Origin: Ascochyta rabiei
Lineage: Eukaryota > Ascomycota > Dothideomycetes > Pleosporales > Didymellaceae
Length of the DNA: 64,000 bases
Assembly (NCBI RefSeq): GCF_004011695.2
Contig: NC_082424.1
Coordinates: 310,001-374,000 of the forward strand
Reading direction: 5' to 3'
Shown here: positions 37,661 to 49,600 of the stretch, piece by piece
How the letters are laid out: the number at the start of each line of letters is the position of its first letter
Position numbering within the stretch: the first letter of the stretch is position 1
The notes under the pieces: generated by a model
What the model saw: only the letters and a program-made list of their open reading frames with translations
Databases searched by the model: none
What the model was told of the DNA's origin: nothing
Position numbers and translations under genes: made by a program

Positions 37661-37668
37661 ACCGAGGT
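37661..37668 (+). repeat. Right 8-bp target-site duplication of the hAT element
   Basis: ACCGAGGT, identical to 2674-2681. Confidence 0.9.
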
Positions 37669-39883
37669 TGCCAAAGTAATATCGACAGAAGCCAGAGCAT
37701 TCAACAATGCGAACCGCACCGGCCTAGATTTCTGGACACCAGTGAGCTTTCTCATTCTTTCGTTTCTGACCGCTAGCTTGTTCGTTTGTTCGATTGATGA
37801 TGGTGACTAACGATTTACAAGAACATAAACCCATTCCGAGACCCCAGGTGGGGACGTGGCCAAGAAACACCTGGCGAAGACGCCTACCATCTTTCATCGT
37901 ATGTCAAAGCTCTGATCTATGGGCTCCAAGGCGACACGACGGATCCGTACAAGCGTGTCGTGGCTACGTGCAAGCATTACGCTGGTTACGACATTGAAGA
38001 TTGGAATGGCAATTTGAGATATCAGGTTGACGCGCAGATCTCTCAGCAAGACCTCGTGGAGTACTATCTTGCCCCTTTCCAGGCCTGCGTCGGGGCTAAC
38101 GTGGGTGCTTTTATGTGCTCGTACAGTAAGTCCAACTCGTCACTCAAGCTACGCCATGAAATAAATGCAGTAGCATCCATGCGGCTCACACATGGCTGAC
38201 CATTTGATAGATGCGGTCAATGGCGTGCCAACATGTGCCGATCCGTACCTGCTTCAGACCATCCTGCGGGAGCACTGGGGTTGGACAAATGAGGAGCAGT
38301 GGGTGACTTCAGACTGTGATGCGATACAAAACGTCTATCTTCCACACGAGTGGTCCGCTACACGTGAGCAAGCAGTAGCTGACTCGCTCATCGCTGGAAC
38401 AGACCTTGACTGCGGTACATACATGCAGAATCACCTGCCTGGTGCCTTTGCGCAGAATTTGGTCAATGAAACGGTCCTTGATCAGGCGCTGATCCGACAA
38501 TACTCATCGCTGGTCCGTCTTGGATGGTTCGACTCAGCAGACAGTCAACCATACAGGCAACTTGGCTGGGATTCAGTTGCAACTAATGCTTCGCAGCAAC
38601 TAGCAAGAAGGGCTGCTACAGAGGGCATTGTTCTGCTGAAGAACGATGGTGTACTGCCTCTGTCGCTTGATTCGTCAAAGTCGGTCGGACTCTTTGGCGA
38701 CTGGGCAAATGCGACTACCCAGCTGCTTGGTACGTTAAAATTCTTATGAAGCTCCTCAATCTGGCTAATAACAGTTGCAGGTAACTATGCTGGTGAGCCC
38801 ACGTACTTGCACGGCCCACTTTATGCCTTGCAACAGCAAAACATCACTATCAACTATGCAGGCGACAACCCTGGAGGCCAAGGTGACCCGACCACAAACC
38901 GCTGGACGAACCTGAAGCCCGCCATGGATGCAAGCGATGTTCTCATCTATGTAGGAGGGATCGACAACAGCGTCGAGGAGGAAGGCCATGATCGCACGTC
39001 ACTGCAGTGGACTGGTGCACAACTCGACGTCATCGGACAGCTCGCAGACACTGGCAAGCCCACCATCGTTGTTAGCATGGGCGGTGGCCAGATCGATTCA
39101 TCGCCCATCGCAAACAATCCCAAAATCTCAGCACTACTGTGGGCTGGCTACCCGGGCCAGGACGGTGGCTCCGCAATCGTGGACATTCTGACCGGCAAGG
39201 CCGCTCCCGCTGGTCGACTTCCACAAACACAATACCCATCCTCGTACATCAGTGAGGTACCCATGACCGACATGGCTCTTCGCCCAGGCGAGAACAATCC
39301 TGGACGTACATACAAGTGGTACAGCAATACGCCTGTTTTCGAATTTGGCTTCGGCATGCATTACACCAACTTCTCTGCAAAGATCGCCTCTCCTGTAAAC
39401 CAGAGCTACGCTGTTTCAGACCTCATATCAGCATGCCCAAGCATCAATGCGACGTCTCTCGACCGTTGCGCATTTGCATCTGTACAGGTCGACATCACCA
39501 ACACCGGCACAACAGCCTCTGACTATGTTACGCTCGGCTATGTAGCGGGCGATTTCGGTCCCTCGCCCCAACCCAAAAAATCCCTTGTATCCTACCAACG
39601 CTTGTTTAACATTGCTGGTGGAGCTACTGGTACTGCGATCCTAAACCTTACGCTTGCAAGTCTTGCGAGGGTCGATGAGATGGGCAACAAGGTGCTTTAT
39701 CCGGGCGACTACAGCCTGTTGATCGAAAATGGTCCCCTAGCCATGGCCAACTTCACATTGACGGGAGAGCAGAGAGTGCTGGAGAACTGGCCGCAGCCAC
39801 CGGCGAACCGCACCGGAAAAGGAGTGAGTGGAGTAGGAGGTTATTTTGTCGCGGGTTATGGAAGCAAGCAGGAAAGTCTTTGA
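37669..39883 (+). pseudogene. GH3 beta-xylosidase, 3' fragment (rest of exon 2 onward)
   Basis: Continues the gene cut at 2681. Coding pieces: 37669-37741, 37822-38125, 38211-38729, 38781-39883; introns of 80, 85 and 51 nt with GTGAGC, GTAAGT and GTACGT donors. With exons 1-2 the total is 2,364 nt, 787 residues, the usual size for fungal GH3 xylosidases, with every junction in phase and no internal stop. Seen: RWGRGQETPGEDAYHLSSYV, CKHYAGYDIEDW, VGAFMCSY, the nucleophile motif QWVTSDCDA (Asp282 of the rejoined numbering), the acid/base segment NSVEEEGHDR (about 486-488), the (alpha/beta)6 domain (GKPTIVVSMGGGQ, LLWAGYPGQ.GG, GRLPQTQYP), and a C-terminal fibronectin III-like domain from about residue 640. 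No start codon or promoter belongs to this half now, so it is probably not translated. No RIP is visible in it. Confidence 0.93.
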
Positions 39884-41234
39884 TGGATGGTTGAGCTTAG
39901 GTAGATAGGAGAGGCGATACTCGATAGTCACTATATCTCACAAAGCTATGCAAGTCGCATCTTTCTTGATCAAACCGATACGTATGCGAGTACTGTTTGC
40001 GACTGCCTCAAAACAAAGAGGCGGGCCCTGCAGCGCGTCACAGCACGGCACGTCAATAGAATCAGCGAGCATGGGAATACTGCTGGCTATTGACGTATAA
40101 AGATCGCAGAAACAGACCGGAAAGAGGAACCACAACCTTCATATCCTCCGACATGGGAACCTGGTGTGATGATTGAGGGCTGAAGATCGCAGCTCAATGA
40201 CCATACCCGTTCTGTAAGTAGCCCAACCCCGAACTTTCCAGACATGTCGCGATGCGGTGTCGAGGAGATAAGTGGATTGTGTGGGCTGATGTGCTATCCG
40301 GCTGATCCTATTCGATGGTGTTGTTGCGACATGGGTGTTGTGCGAAACACATGCCTTGACCAAGTTAGCGTGCGAGGGAGGTCTGTAATGCAGTAATGCT
40401 GAATTAATAATATGTCTACTAAAGCCTTATACCAATAAGATACTAAACGTATAGTAATGAAAACTATACCTAATAGAAGTGTATGGATAAATAGACAAAA
40501 TATAGGTATAAAGACGCTTTTAATCTTGAGATAACTTTTTAGGTAATAGCTATGCCTGAATAGAAAAGTCTTTAACTCTATAGTAGCAAATCTACTAAGT
40601 AAACGTAAGTAAGAGGTAGTAGCTAGATGTCAGGATGTGGGGTTGTCACAGGACTAAGAGACAAGAACATCAGAGGGAATAGGATGTATTGCAGGTAAGG
40701 ATAGACTGGTAAGCACTAGTACCAATTTATGGCCGAGAACGGACCATAAAGGATCAACCCAAGGCGTGGAGGCTCCTAGTGGGTAGGAGTCCTGACATTA
40801 GAGTTATCTTTTTTAGTATGCGTAGTAGTTAATAACAACACGAAAAGATAATTACTGTAGCTTGATATTGGTTTTAGCTATTTCATAAATCTTTTGAAAG
40901 ATCCTAGAGAGGGCATATAGTTAAAACGTCAATTGCATGGCTTCCCATAGTAAATTCAAATTAGAGTAGATAACGCGCGGCCTCTTGTTACCCCGCCTCT
41001 CTGCTAAGGCAGGCATCTCGCGTAACGTTATATAAGCATCTAGTGATTAACGTGCTCGAAAGAGCCAAATTGCGTGCTTTCCCCACCAAATTCACGTGTC
41101 GGACACAATTAGGGACTCACAACTGGTGAGATATAACTTTAGCCGGTCTCTGCATGTTGTCTATAAACATACACTCATCTCCCATCTTCGTTTTGAACTA
41201 CGGATTTTAGGATTTGCGAACGGACCTTGTCACC
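39884..41234. other. Intergenic, with a small AT-rich RIP-like patch
   Basis: 39884-40384 is ordinary non-coding DNA downstream of the xylosidase. 40385-40960 is AT-rich, TpA-rich DNA resembling the RIP blocks and contains the candidate solo LTR listed separately. 40960-41234 is the upstream region of the dioxygenase gene. No gene recognised. Confidence 0.5.
40628..40797. mobile_element. Candidate solo LTR (170 bp)
   Basis: Starts TGTCAGGA and ends TCCTGACA, the inverted TG...CA termini expected of an LTR. Flanked by CTAGA (40623-40627) and TTAGA (40798-40802), a 5-bp duplication with one C/T difference that RIP could explain. No internal coding or partner LTR in the window; a small MITE is the alternative. 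Confidence 0.45.
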
Positions 41235-42461
41235 ATGGCATCAGAAGCGAAGGCCTACCCTTCACCACTGCAGAAGTCAGGCGCATTGGATAATAAGTTC
41301 GAGTTTGAAGAAGCCACACCGGTTATCGGACGCGAGTACCCGAAGATTAACATTGTTGACGATATCCTCAATGCTTCAAATGCGGACGAGCTCATCCGTG
41401 ATCTCGCCATCACCAGTCAGTATCTCACTACTGTTAAAAGAAGAAAAAAAGTGTTTAACAACAGCAGTCTCCGAACGTGGCGTCGTCTTCTTTCGATCAC
41501 AAGACAACCTTACAAATGCTCTCCAAAAGGAACTTGTGCACCGGCTTGGACAACTAACCAACAAGCCATCTGACTCAACCTTACACATCCATCCCATCCT
41601 TAACAACACCAGCGAGTTTGGCGTAAATGATGCTGAGATCAGTATTATCAGTTCACTGCAACGAAAGAAGATTTCCGGCCGTCAGAAAAGTCAGAGGCAG
41701 ACCGGCAACCGTCGCTACGATGCTGCACAATGGCACTCCGACGTCCAGTTTGAGCCGGTCCCAGCAGACTACACATCGTTACGATTGACCCAGCTTCCAG
41801 AGACGGGAGGCGACACACTCTGGGCTTCTGGCTACGAGGTCTTCGACCGCTTCTCCAAGGCTTACCAAACCTTCTTTGAGAGTCTGACTGCGACTTTCAT
41901 CGCCGAAAGCTTTATAAAGGCCGCCGTTGCAGCCCCTGATAAGATCAAGATCTACGACCAGCAGCGCGGCAGCCCGAAGAACATCGGCAAAGACTTGACA
42001 GCTGTCCACCCGGTTGTACGCACGAACCCGGTGACTGGCTGGAAGAGCATCTACGCACTTGGCCCATTCCCAAAGTACATCAACGAGCTCAACGACAAAG
42101 AATCAAGCGAGCTTCTATCGATGTTCTTGAACGTGATATACGAGAACCATGACCTCCAGGTGAGGTTTAAGTGGAAGAACCAGAACGATCTTGGTAGGTC
42201 TTATCATCAAAAATCCGATACTGCGAAAGCCTGGCACTGACATCAACAGCGATCTGGGATAATCGCAGCACATTTCATTCTGCTACATACGACTATGATG
42301 GGCTGGGTGAGCGATTTGGCAATCGTGCGGTTGGCATTGGAGAGACGCCGTTCCTTGATCCTAATAGCAGGTCACGAACGGAAGTGCTAAAGGAAAGGCA
42401 GCAGAACGGCAAAGGTGAAGTCGAACGTGGTTTGGACACGTCAAATATAATTTCTGCGTAA
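41235..42461 (+). CDS. TauD/TfdA-family Fe(II)/2-oxoglutarate dioxygenase
   Basis: Non-heme iron dioxygenase that couples oxidation of 2-oxoglutarate to hydroxylation of a sulfonate-like or other small substrate; the substrate is not predictable here. Exons 41235-41415, 41465-42193, 42250-42461; introns of 49 and 56 nt; 373 residues, normal for the fungal taurine-dioxygenase-like group. Iron ligands: His151 and Asp153 in AAQWHSDVQF, distal His313 in WDNRSTFHSATYDY. The 2-oxoglutarate-binding arginine is in GERFGNR (325 or 329). RGVVFFR near residue 65 and LPETGGDTLWAS are also family blocks. The first intron ends in CAGCAG, so two acceptors 3 nt apart are possible; either keeps the frame. Start: first ATG, context CACCATGG. 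Convergent with the P450 gene, 386 bp apart. Confidence 0.92.
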
Positions 42462-42847
42462 TCGAATAGCTGATCGAGGTGTTGTTCACAGCGACAAAGT
42501 AAGATCAATAAGACTTTTTTAAGCGCATTAGGCTGAACGTTGTCGACCTCGGATTTACTATCATATCATCCCTTCCGTCGGTAGAAGCTCATCAATCCTG
42601 AAATCATGCTCAGCTGTAGCATGACCGCTGATTTAACCGGCTTTTTCAGTGGATTAACCACTTCATTCTCTAAGACTGCTCAATGCCCTGAACAACCAAG
42701 ATGCGCAGTTCTGCATTCTTGGTCTACCCTGTGGCACCATACTCTCCAGCTGATAAGCAATCTATGCCGTAGGACTGTCGATTCTCTGCACGCGGGGTAT
42801 AAGCCGCATATTGAGGCCTTCCTGCTTTACAAACCACCTAGATTGCG
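42462..42847. other. Convergent 3' intergenic region
   Basis: Lies between the 3' ends of the dioxygenase and P450 genes. Only short open frames; presumably the two 3' UTRs. Confidence 0.5.
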
Positions 42848-44497
42848 TTAGAAAGTTTCCTCGCAATATCGAGTGGCAGATGTAGGGCAGACATACCAAC
42901 AGTGCTGCTCTGGCTTCTTGTCTGGGTGTGCTAACTCGATATCGAAGTGCATGAGGAGCGAAGGCACGAACTTTGTCATCTCAATCCAGCTCAAGTCTGC
43001 AGCCATGTTAGCGTATGCAGGGTGATATGAACAGCAACTTACTTCTTCCGATACATGTACGAGAACCGCTTCCGAAAGCGAAGAAGTTGCGGTCTGCAAA
43101 TTGCGATTAGCAACGTCTTTACTCACGAGGACGATACGCACCCATCTGGCTCCGATCTCCCTCCAACCATCTCTCTGGTCGGAAGATGTCACAGTCGTTG
43201 CCAAAGACCTCCTTCTGTCGATGTATGACCCAAGGGTTCGCACCAATAATCGTCTAAAGGGTGGTTAGGTTCTGAGGTAAGTTATTCGACCTCGTGTCAA
43301 CTTACACCAGCGGGTATGAATGTTCCATCGATTTCGAAGCCTTCCTGGGGAACGATCCTCGGTAACGACATGCCGACTGCTGGGTGTATCCGCAACGCCT
43401 CATAAATGCATGCTTGCAGGTAAGGCATCGCATGTCCTACCTTGAACGGCATGTTCTCCATGGTGTCCAGCCCCTCTCTCTGTACTACTTCTCGGATCTC
43501 TTCCAACAACCTCTCTTTGCAGCCGGGGTTCTTGCAAAGATTGTAGAGTATCGCACCGATGCTTATTCCTGTGGTATCACTGCCGGCAAAAATGTTGCTC
43601 GCTGCCATACTCAGCACGCCATTGTCATCGAACTCTTGCGGCTTCTGTTCCTTGACATCCATGAGTGCGTGCAATATGTCGCGGTGATCGCTCCCTCGAC
43701 CTTTGCGTGCATCGCACTCTCGCGCAGCGAACTGACGTAGTGAGCCGTTACGGTTGTTGACACCAAGGTAGTTACCGATGTAGGGCATGAAGAAGTCGTG
43801 GAGCCAGTAAAGCCAAGGAGTCTGGCCGATCCAAGCGGCTGAGACCAAAGCCGAGTCGATGGCAGAGAAGGAGCCATCGTCTTTGCCAGCGGCTAAGAAG
43901 CCGAATCGTCGAGAAAATGTGACTTCGCCAATGACGTCTGGGTCTTGTTAGTTGCATGCGCAGTGTGGAAGTAAGCTGGGACTCACCGAAAGCGAACATC
44001 TGTGCCCACGTCCCCATATCGACCGCGCCCTTTCTCCCAACCTCACTCAACCTCTCAAGAAATAAATTCAACGTACTGTCAACGTACGGCTCCATCTTCT
44101 TCAACTGGTCCAGACTGTAAATATTGCTAACAAGCCTCCTCTGCTTGCCGTGGACTTTCTCATCTCTCTCCCCGAAAAGATCGAACGCACGGTGCCCTTG
44201 CCAGACTGAATACCAATCACTCTTCCGGAACTTAGAGCCTGCGCCGTAGATGGTCTTGATGGCTGCTGGGTCTGAGATGCTGACTTCGTTGTGGGCTGTG
44301 CGCACAAGCTTGCCATGCTCCGCATGCAAAGCGATCATGGTCGTGTGCATATCGCCGCTGCGTGCACGTTGGACCATCCATAATCGTGAGAATCGGGCAG
44401 AAAGAGGGCCGGGGATCTTGCGAAGAGGGTCCGTGAAGAAGGTGTATGCGAGGGCGACGGCACCCAGCGCGACAAGAATGGGGATGAGGCTGTTCAT
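42848..44497 (-). CDS. Cytochrome P450 monooxygenase, membrane-anchored
   Basis: Microsomal class II P450 of the fungal pisatin-demethylase/benzoate-hydroxylase-like sort (fold confident, substrate unknown). Exons 44497-43987, 43937-43306, 43253-43142, 43093-43043, 42996-42848; introns of 49, 52, 48 and 46 nt; 484 residues. N-terminal anchor MNSLIPILVALGAVALAYTF, then the proline hinge KIPGPLSARF. I-helix oxygen-binding motif AGSDTT (288-293), K-helix ExxR as EALR (350-353), PERW, heme loop FAFGSGSRTCIG with the iron-ligating Cys432. Start: Met at 44497 directly precedes the anchor; the frame is open a further 42 codons upstream but that stretch is polar. For the intron at 43094-43141 I chose the donor GTGCGT over the nearer GTGAGT because it gives a 48-nt intron and the normal MDRNFFAFG sequence. 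It needs a CPR partner encoded elsewhere. The last exon ends slightly differently from family norms. Confidence 0.92.
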
Positions 44498-46072
44498 ATT
44501 GGCGTAGCCACCAAGTCTGCCTTGGGCAAGCGCACCTTTAAGAGAGCTTTCAACGTTGTTGAGTTGTTGCTCCCGCGACCCGCATTCCGAAATAGTATAG
44601 TGATGATCCCCGGAGATTCGCAATGTGGGGAATTAGACGTCATAGGCTCGGCCGAGACTTTACTACCCCGCGATTTGCAATCCGGTTGACGGGCACGGCA
44701 GGATTGATTGCTACCCTCGCTCCTATGCGCGGTAATGTTACCGACTGCCTATCATGCTGACATTGATGACAAGTTCAACAAACGCTTGGCACTTTCCTTT
44801 CGATCCTGGCTTTAAGCAATCCGACTTGGTGCCTAGCGTGACCGTACTGGCAAGCAACGCACAACTCATTCGTGCTGTTATCTGGAGAGACTTTGAAACA
44901 ATATTCATGAAAGAACCAGTTCCGCCGTCGCTGACACCCAGTTTAGAGCTGATCGTCAATGAGTCTCTTTAGGGAACAAGCTGTCTACCCCAGCTGACGA
45001 CTAGGGTAAATAACTGCTGGGACAGCTCTGCGACTTCAAACCCCCAAGAGATCTCGCACTAGTAAGCCATGACAGCTATGCAGCTACGCTCAGTCGCGCA
45101 GCAGAATTTACTGCCAAGTGGGAACTGTACCAATACTTCAAGACACGAGGATGATATCTCATGCGAGTGAAGTGTCTTTGTCTACGCGGTAGAAGAGTAC
45201 GCGCACGATGAGGAAGAAGAAAGAGTGATTGATTGCAAAGCCACCAAGCAACGCTAAACCAAGTTCTAAAGCTTGAAGAAGTAGCTTCGCTTGAAGATAG
45301 CTGGGGTGGAAGCCTCTCATTTCCATCTCCAGCATAAAACAAGCAAGGTCACGCAGCGATGTAATACCCGTAAGCCGATATTGGCTGAACCTGATGATCA
45401 AGCGTGTCTCGTTTAAGAGGATATCGCAGAGTGGCACCTTTCTCTAGCGGCTCTGACTAAAACTTCGACACCTGGTACCGAGACCAACTTTGACTTCCCA
45501 TGCCTCAATACAATGCTTGCTTGTTTGTTCTTCAATAGCTGTATGCTGATACAGGAGCGCAAATTACATGCCGACGGAGTCGAACCAGTCTACCAAGAAG
45601 CGAGAAGGATGTCAGAGAAGGGGGGGCAGCGACCCTCGACCGGGGGTCAAGCATGTGCCGCCCACGCATGCTGGGACAATAGGGTTGTTGTCGCGATACT
45701 GAAAACACCAAATGTCATCAATTGATTTACAGCCCGTGCATAACAGACTCTCTACAGACATATCTGTGATGTGGTTTGTCAGGTTCCATTGATCCACTTC
45801 GCAAACTCGCATCAAGGCAGACCTGAGACAGTTCTACTGGCTGACTATCGCCGATCCACAGCACCAGCTCTATGTAGAAATGCAACCACCAAACTATGGA
45901 GCAAGCCAAGTCAAAGATGGGTCTCCAAGATCACAGCCCTAGATTATCCACCAATCAGAGCCAAACAAACCCAACGACGCAACAAACCAGTCCGAACTCC
46001 TTCAGTACTTGAACACGCAAGGTCCCAAAACCAAGGTCTTCGAAAGATTCTCACACGATACAAAAAATCAAC
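44498..46072. other. Divergent intergenic region between P450 and PEBP genes
   Basis: About 1.6 kb, GC-balanced, both promoters. Open frames up to 92 codons on both strands lack recognisable motifs. The GTCGAACC at about 45580 resembles a tRNA T-loop in reverse but no tRNA fold surrounds it. Confidence 0.45.
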
Positions 46073-46654
46073 ATGGCATCCACAACTCTCCTCGACTCCC
46101 TCAAGTCCGCCTCCCTCCTCCCCTCCCCCATCATCCCACATGACTTCACCCCCGCCTACGACCTCAGCGTATCCTACCCATCCAAATCGCCCTCCCATGG
46201 CTCCCTAGTCCGCGTCAGCGACGTAAAAGACACGCCCAAAGTCACCTTCTCAGCCACCTCGGACTCATCCTCCGCTCAATCCTTCACATTCTTCCTCATC
46301 GACCCGGACGCGCCGACGCCAGACGACCCCAAATTCGCTTACTGGCGCCACTGGGTCGTGACCAACATCCCGCTCTCCTCGGGATCAGGGGATGTCAAGG
46401 AGGGCAAGACGCTGACGCAGTACCTTGCGCCCGGGCCAAAGGATGAGAGTGGACCGCATCGGTATCTGTTTCTGCTGTTCAAGGAGCCGCAGGGGCTCAG
46501 TATTGAGAAGAGCGACGTCGGTGGTGAGGAATTTGTGGATCGCAGGAGCTTTGGGGCAAAGGAGTTTGTTGAGAAGCATGGGCTGGAGTTGGTGGGCGTG
46601 CAGTGGATGAGGGGTGTTGGTGATGGGTGGAATGACGGGAAGGACGAATTGTAA
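46073..46654 (+). CDS. PEBP-family protein (phosphatidylethanolamine-binding / carboxypeptidase Y inhibitor-like)
   Basis: Intronless, 193 residues, cytosolic by lack of a signal peptide. Family hallmarks: FFLIDPDAPTPDDP (DPDAP at 77-81), YWRHWVVTNIP (90-100) and GPHRYLFLLF (127-136), which together line the anion/phospholipid headgroup pocket. In yeast the homologous TFS1 inhibits carboxypeptidase Y and interacts with Ras regulation; whether this one does so is unknown. The ATG lies in CAACATGGC. The N-terminal ~30 residues (SLLPSPIIPHDFTPAYDLSVSYP) match the usual fungal PEBP start. An open reverse frame over the same DNA is a shadow. Confidence 0.93.
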   Translation: MASTTLLDSLKSASLLPSPIIPHDFTPAYDLSVSYPSKSPSHGSLVRVSDVKDTPKVTFSATSDSSSAQSFTFFLIDPDAPTPDDPKFAYWRHWVVTNIPLSSGSGDVKEGKTLTQYLAPGPKDESGPHRYLFLLFKEPQGLSIEKSDVGGEEFVDRRSFGAKEFVEKHGLELVGVQWMRGVGDGWNDGKDEL

Positions 46655-49600
46655 GGCTGCTTACTAAGCTGAGCTTGGGATGAACACCGTTGTAGAAACG
46701 GATGTTGCGTCTTCTCATGTCAGAACATCAGCAGAGCGAGCTGAGCACAAATGTCACGTGATTTTCGCAATTCCCTCATGCAAATCCACCCTGCCAGCCC
46801 GATGAGCTTATAAATACGTTCAGGTGTCCCCTATGCCTTTGTGTCAGTTGACACTGAGCACCTCAGATGATTGATAAATGCAGAATGGGGGAGTGGATGC
46901 AGTATGGTCATGAGGTTCATTGTCAGCAATTGAATGCTTGATCGGTCTAGTAAACTCCAGAACACCGTGTAGAAACGCTTGGATGCAAATATGCCACATC
47001 ATGCTATGCAGGTTGTCGTAAAAGCCCGTGCTTATCTTCACCGCTCATCCATTGTCGGTCCGCATGCTCTTCGGACCGTTTGTTTTGTACAACAGCATGC
47101 GACACTCCGGCTTCGAATAGGTAGACAGAAATTAGGCGTGAGTAGGACTAGTTGGGTTGGAAAAGTTGGGTGTTGCGGGTGCAGAGTAGCCCTGGGTGTG
47201 CGAGGCCGGCTCGCAGACAGTTCGGTGCGCCTTCCAGGATGACTTCTGACATGCCTTGTCGCAATAGTATACTGATTTGCAGCGAGAGCAGCGAAGCTTG
47301 GCCGGTTGACCGGAACATGTTGAGCAAGCTGCGAAGAACTGTTAGCTTCCTTGTATTCGAAACGAGCTGCAGCGTGGTTGCAGGTATGGGAGGTTGGTTG
47401 CCTTGCAACTCCAACACGCTAGCGCCAAAAGGAGTAATGAATCGGGTTCCTGCAAAATAATGCATAACGTACGTTTGGAAGCGAAAGCAAAAGCCGAGTT
47501 CAGGCTCTCGGTAGAAGCCACGGGACGCAGAGATGTGAAGAAGTCCGCCCGGTTGAATGCAGGGGGTGGCGATGTTGAGGCTGAGGAAGGGGCGATTGAC
47601 CCTGAGGATGACCGACGGGCGGTGTCTGCGTTTCATGTCAGCCACTGCGACAAGAGAACAACAATTTCCAGAGTTCAGAAGAGCAGAATGGGAACACACC
47701 ATCATCAGGGAAGCTTTGCGCAGAGTCTCTCCTCCCGAAGGTGAGTTCGTGTGGATTGACATCTCTTCCTTCCCTCACCGCCGCGCCGGCTTCGCCAAGA
47801 CTTGTGGTGAAAACATTCAGACAAACACTTCGGGGCGGCATTTCCTATCTCTTTCTGGTATGATTTTTTCGCTCTTGCTGGTTCAGAGTTGCTGAGTTTG
47901 AGTACGATTTGAAGGGGAGACAAGAGTTTAAAAGGACGTTTGTGGTCTGCAGGTCGCAAAATAAGATTCCTGAAGTTGCGGTGAAGCCAGCACACGCTAG
48001 CGGGGAAAGGGGTTAATGGCTGACCAAAGCGCAGAACGCGCGGTCATGTGTCTCAGACAATTGTGCGGTAAAGACTGGAAGACGAGACAATTCTTGCGAA
48101 GATGTAGGATTCGATGATTCTAGTGAATCTACTGTGGAGTCTGTAGGAGAACGTTGCGTGAAGCTATTCGTTAGTCTACACCGCAAGCGCGACCAAGCGC
48201 CAGGTCGGAGAATAGCAATGCAGGTTTCCGATCGCCTGTCGTAGGACTAGGGCCGTCTGCGCTGCCGAAGCAAAACAAGTAGCGCAACTCCTTGACCGAC
48301 ATTGACGGTTCAAACACTTTGACAGACGGCAGATTGCGGGGTGCAGCTGATGGCATCGTGAGCATGCATTACGCGCGTGTCAGCAAACGAGCCAAGGGCA
48401 GACAGCTGTTTGGCCGGTTCAACAAGTCTATGCAGCCAAGGACAGCGGTAACATGCCAAACGGGCAAGCCTTCATTGCAGAACATACGCAGGTTGCACGT
48501 GAACGTTTGATGGACGTCTCGCGTTTGGAAACTCAGTGTGGGCCGACCTGTGCTGGCGTAGTCTTAGTTGTCCACCGGATCGTGTAACCGTAATTGTACT
48601 CTTTTGAGTAGATGATGCACGGCCGTGGTCCATTTCAGCTGTCTTTAGATCAGCACACATCCGCGTACAAATACAAGAGTCCCAGTGAGCCCACAGTCAG
48701 CCATGTCGCTGAGAGATCGGTCACTTAGTACGGACAATGACGGACACCGACTATGTATAGTCATCCGGTGAACCGCGTTTGGACAGATGAGAATCCAGCT
48801 CCACGAACAAGCAGCGGTTGTAAGTCGTTGTCATGAAGAACTCCTTTGTCATGCTGCGAGAGGCCCTGTGTCAGCTGATCAAGCTCATAGTGACCAGCAA
48901 TGACGTCCGTTACCCTCTTGCTGACCAAAAAGACAACCTGAATGATGCGACAACGTAGCAAGGCAAGCGAGAATGATAGCCTCGAGACACCATAGTCATT
49001 GGCATATAATAGACAAATAATAGGATGCTTGAGCCACAAGAGTATCGTACTACAAAGGCGCAGCGTCCCTGCCGAGCTCGTAGTACTTTCACGACGTGGC
49101 ATCAAGCACATTGGCATCGACCACAACCGCAACGCTCGGCACGACATACCAAGCAACTGTGGCATGCACCGAATAAAAGCATACATGCTCTATTACGCAG
49201 GAATCTAGCGTAGCATAGTCCAGCGAATCCGTCCTGTGGCGTTGTTCCTTTCTGCCACATCTTGGCGTCATGGAGGGTGGGAGAACGGAGTGAACGTCGT
49301 CAGCTCGAGCTCCTCCAAGACCCTTCGGCACACATAAGCCAGAGTCTGACGGGGTTGCAAGCAGATGTACACTGGATGGTTTGCTAGCCGCATAAAGGCA
49401 AAGGTGTCAGGCTTTCCGGTAACCAGCTGGTTCGCTGCGTTTCAGCCCTTAGTAACGTCTGCAGAGCCGCGCTAGAAGCCGTCCACCTCTGGCCAAGCAC
49501 TCACAACGGATGGGTCAGCTGCTTGAAGGGTACCTAGCCTCGGTAGCAGAACGTCTCGCTTGTAGAATGTTCGTGTAACACACGGGGCGGGCCGGTCGAA

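Noticed and set aside
2677..37665. Alternative reading of the hAT junction as a 4-bp (CGAG) or 6-bp (CCGAGG) duplication
   Set aside because: Those assume longer inverted repeats; the maximal direct duplication is 8 bp and the element then begins with CAG, which fits hAT better.
43094..43126. 33-nt intron in the P450 gene using the GTGAGT donor
   Set aside because: Too short, and it breaks the conserved sequence before the heme loop; the GTGCGT donor gives 48 nt and the expected residues.
45571..45588. GGAGTCGAACC, which reads in reverse like a tRNA T-loop
   Set aside because: No matching acceptor stem, D-arm or anticodon arm could be placed within 90 nt.
47148..47762. 204-codon minus-strand open frame
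   Set aside because: Opposite-strand frames of 100+ codons cover the same DNA, no domain or signal seen; length alone is not enough in this GC-balanced stretch.
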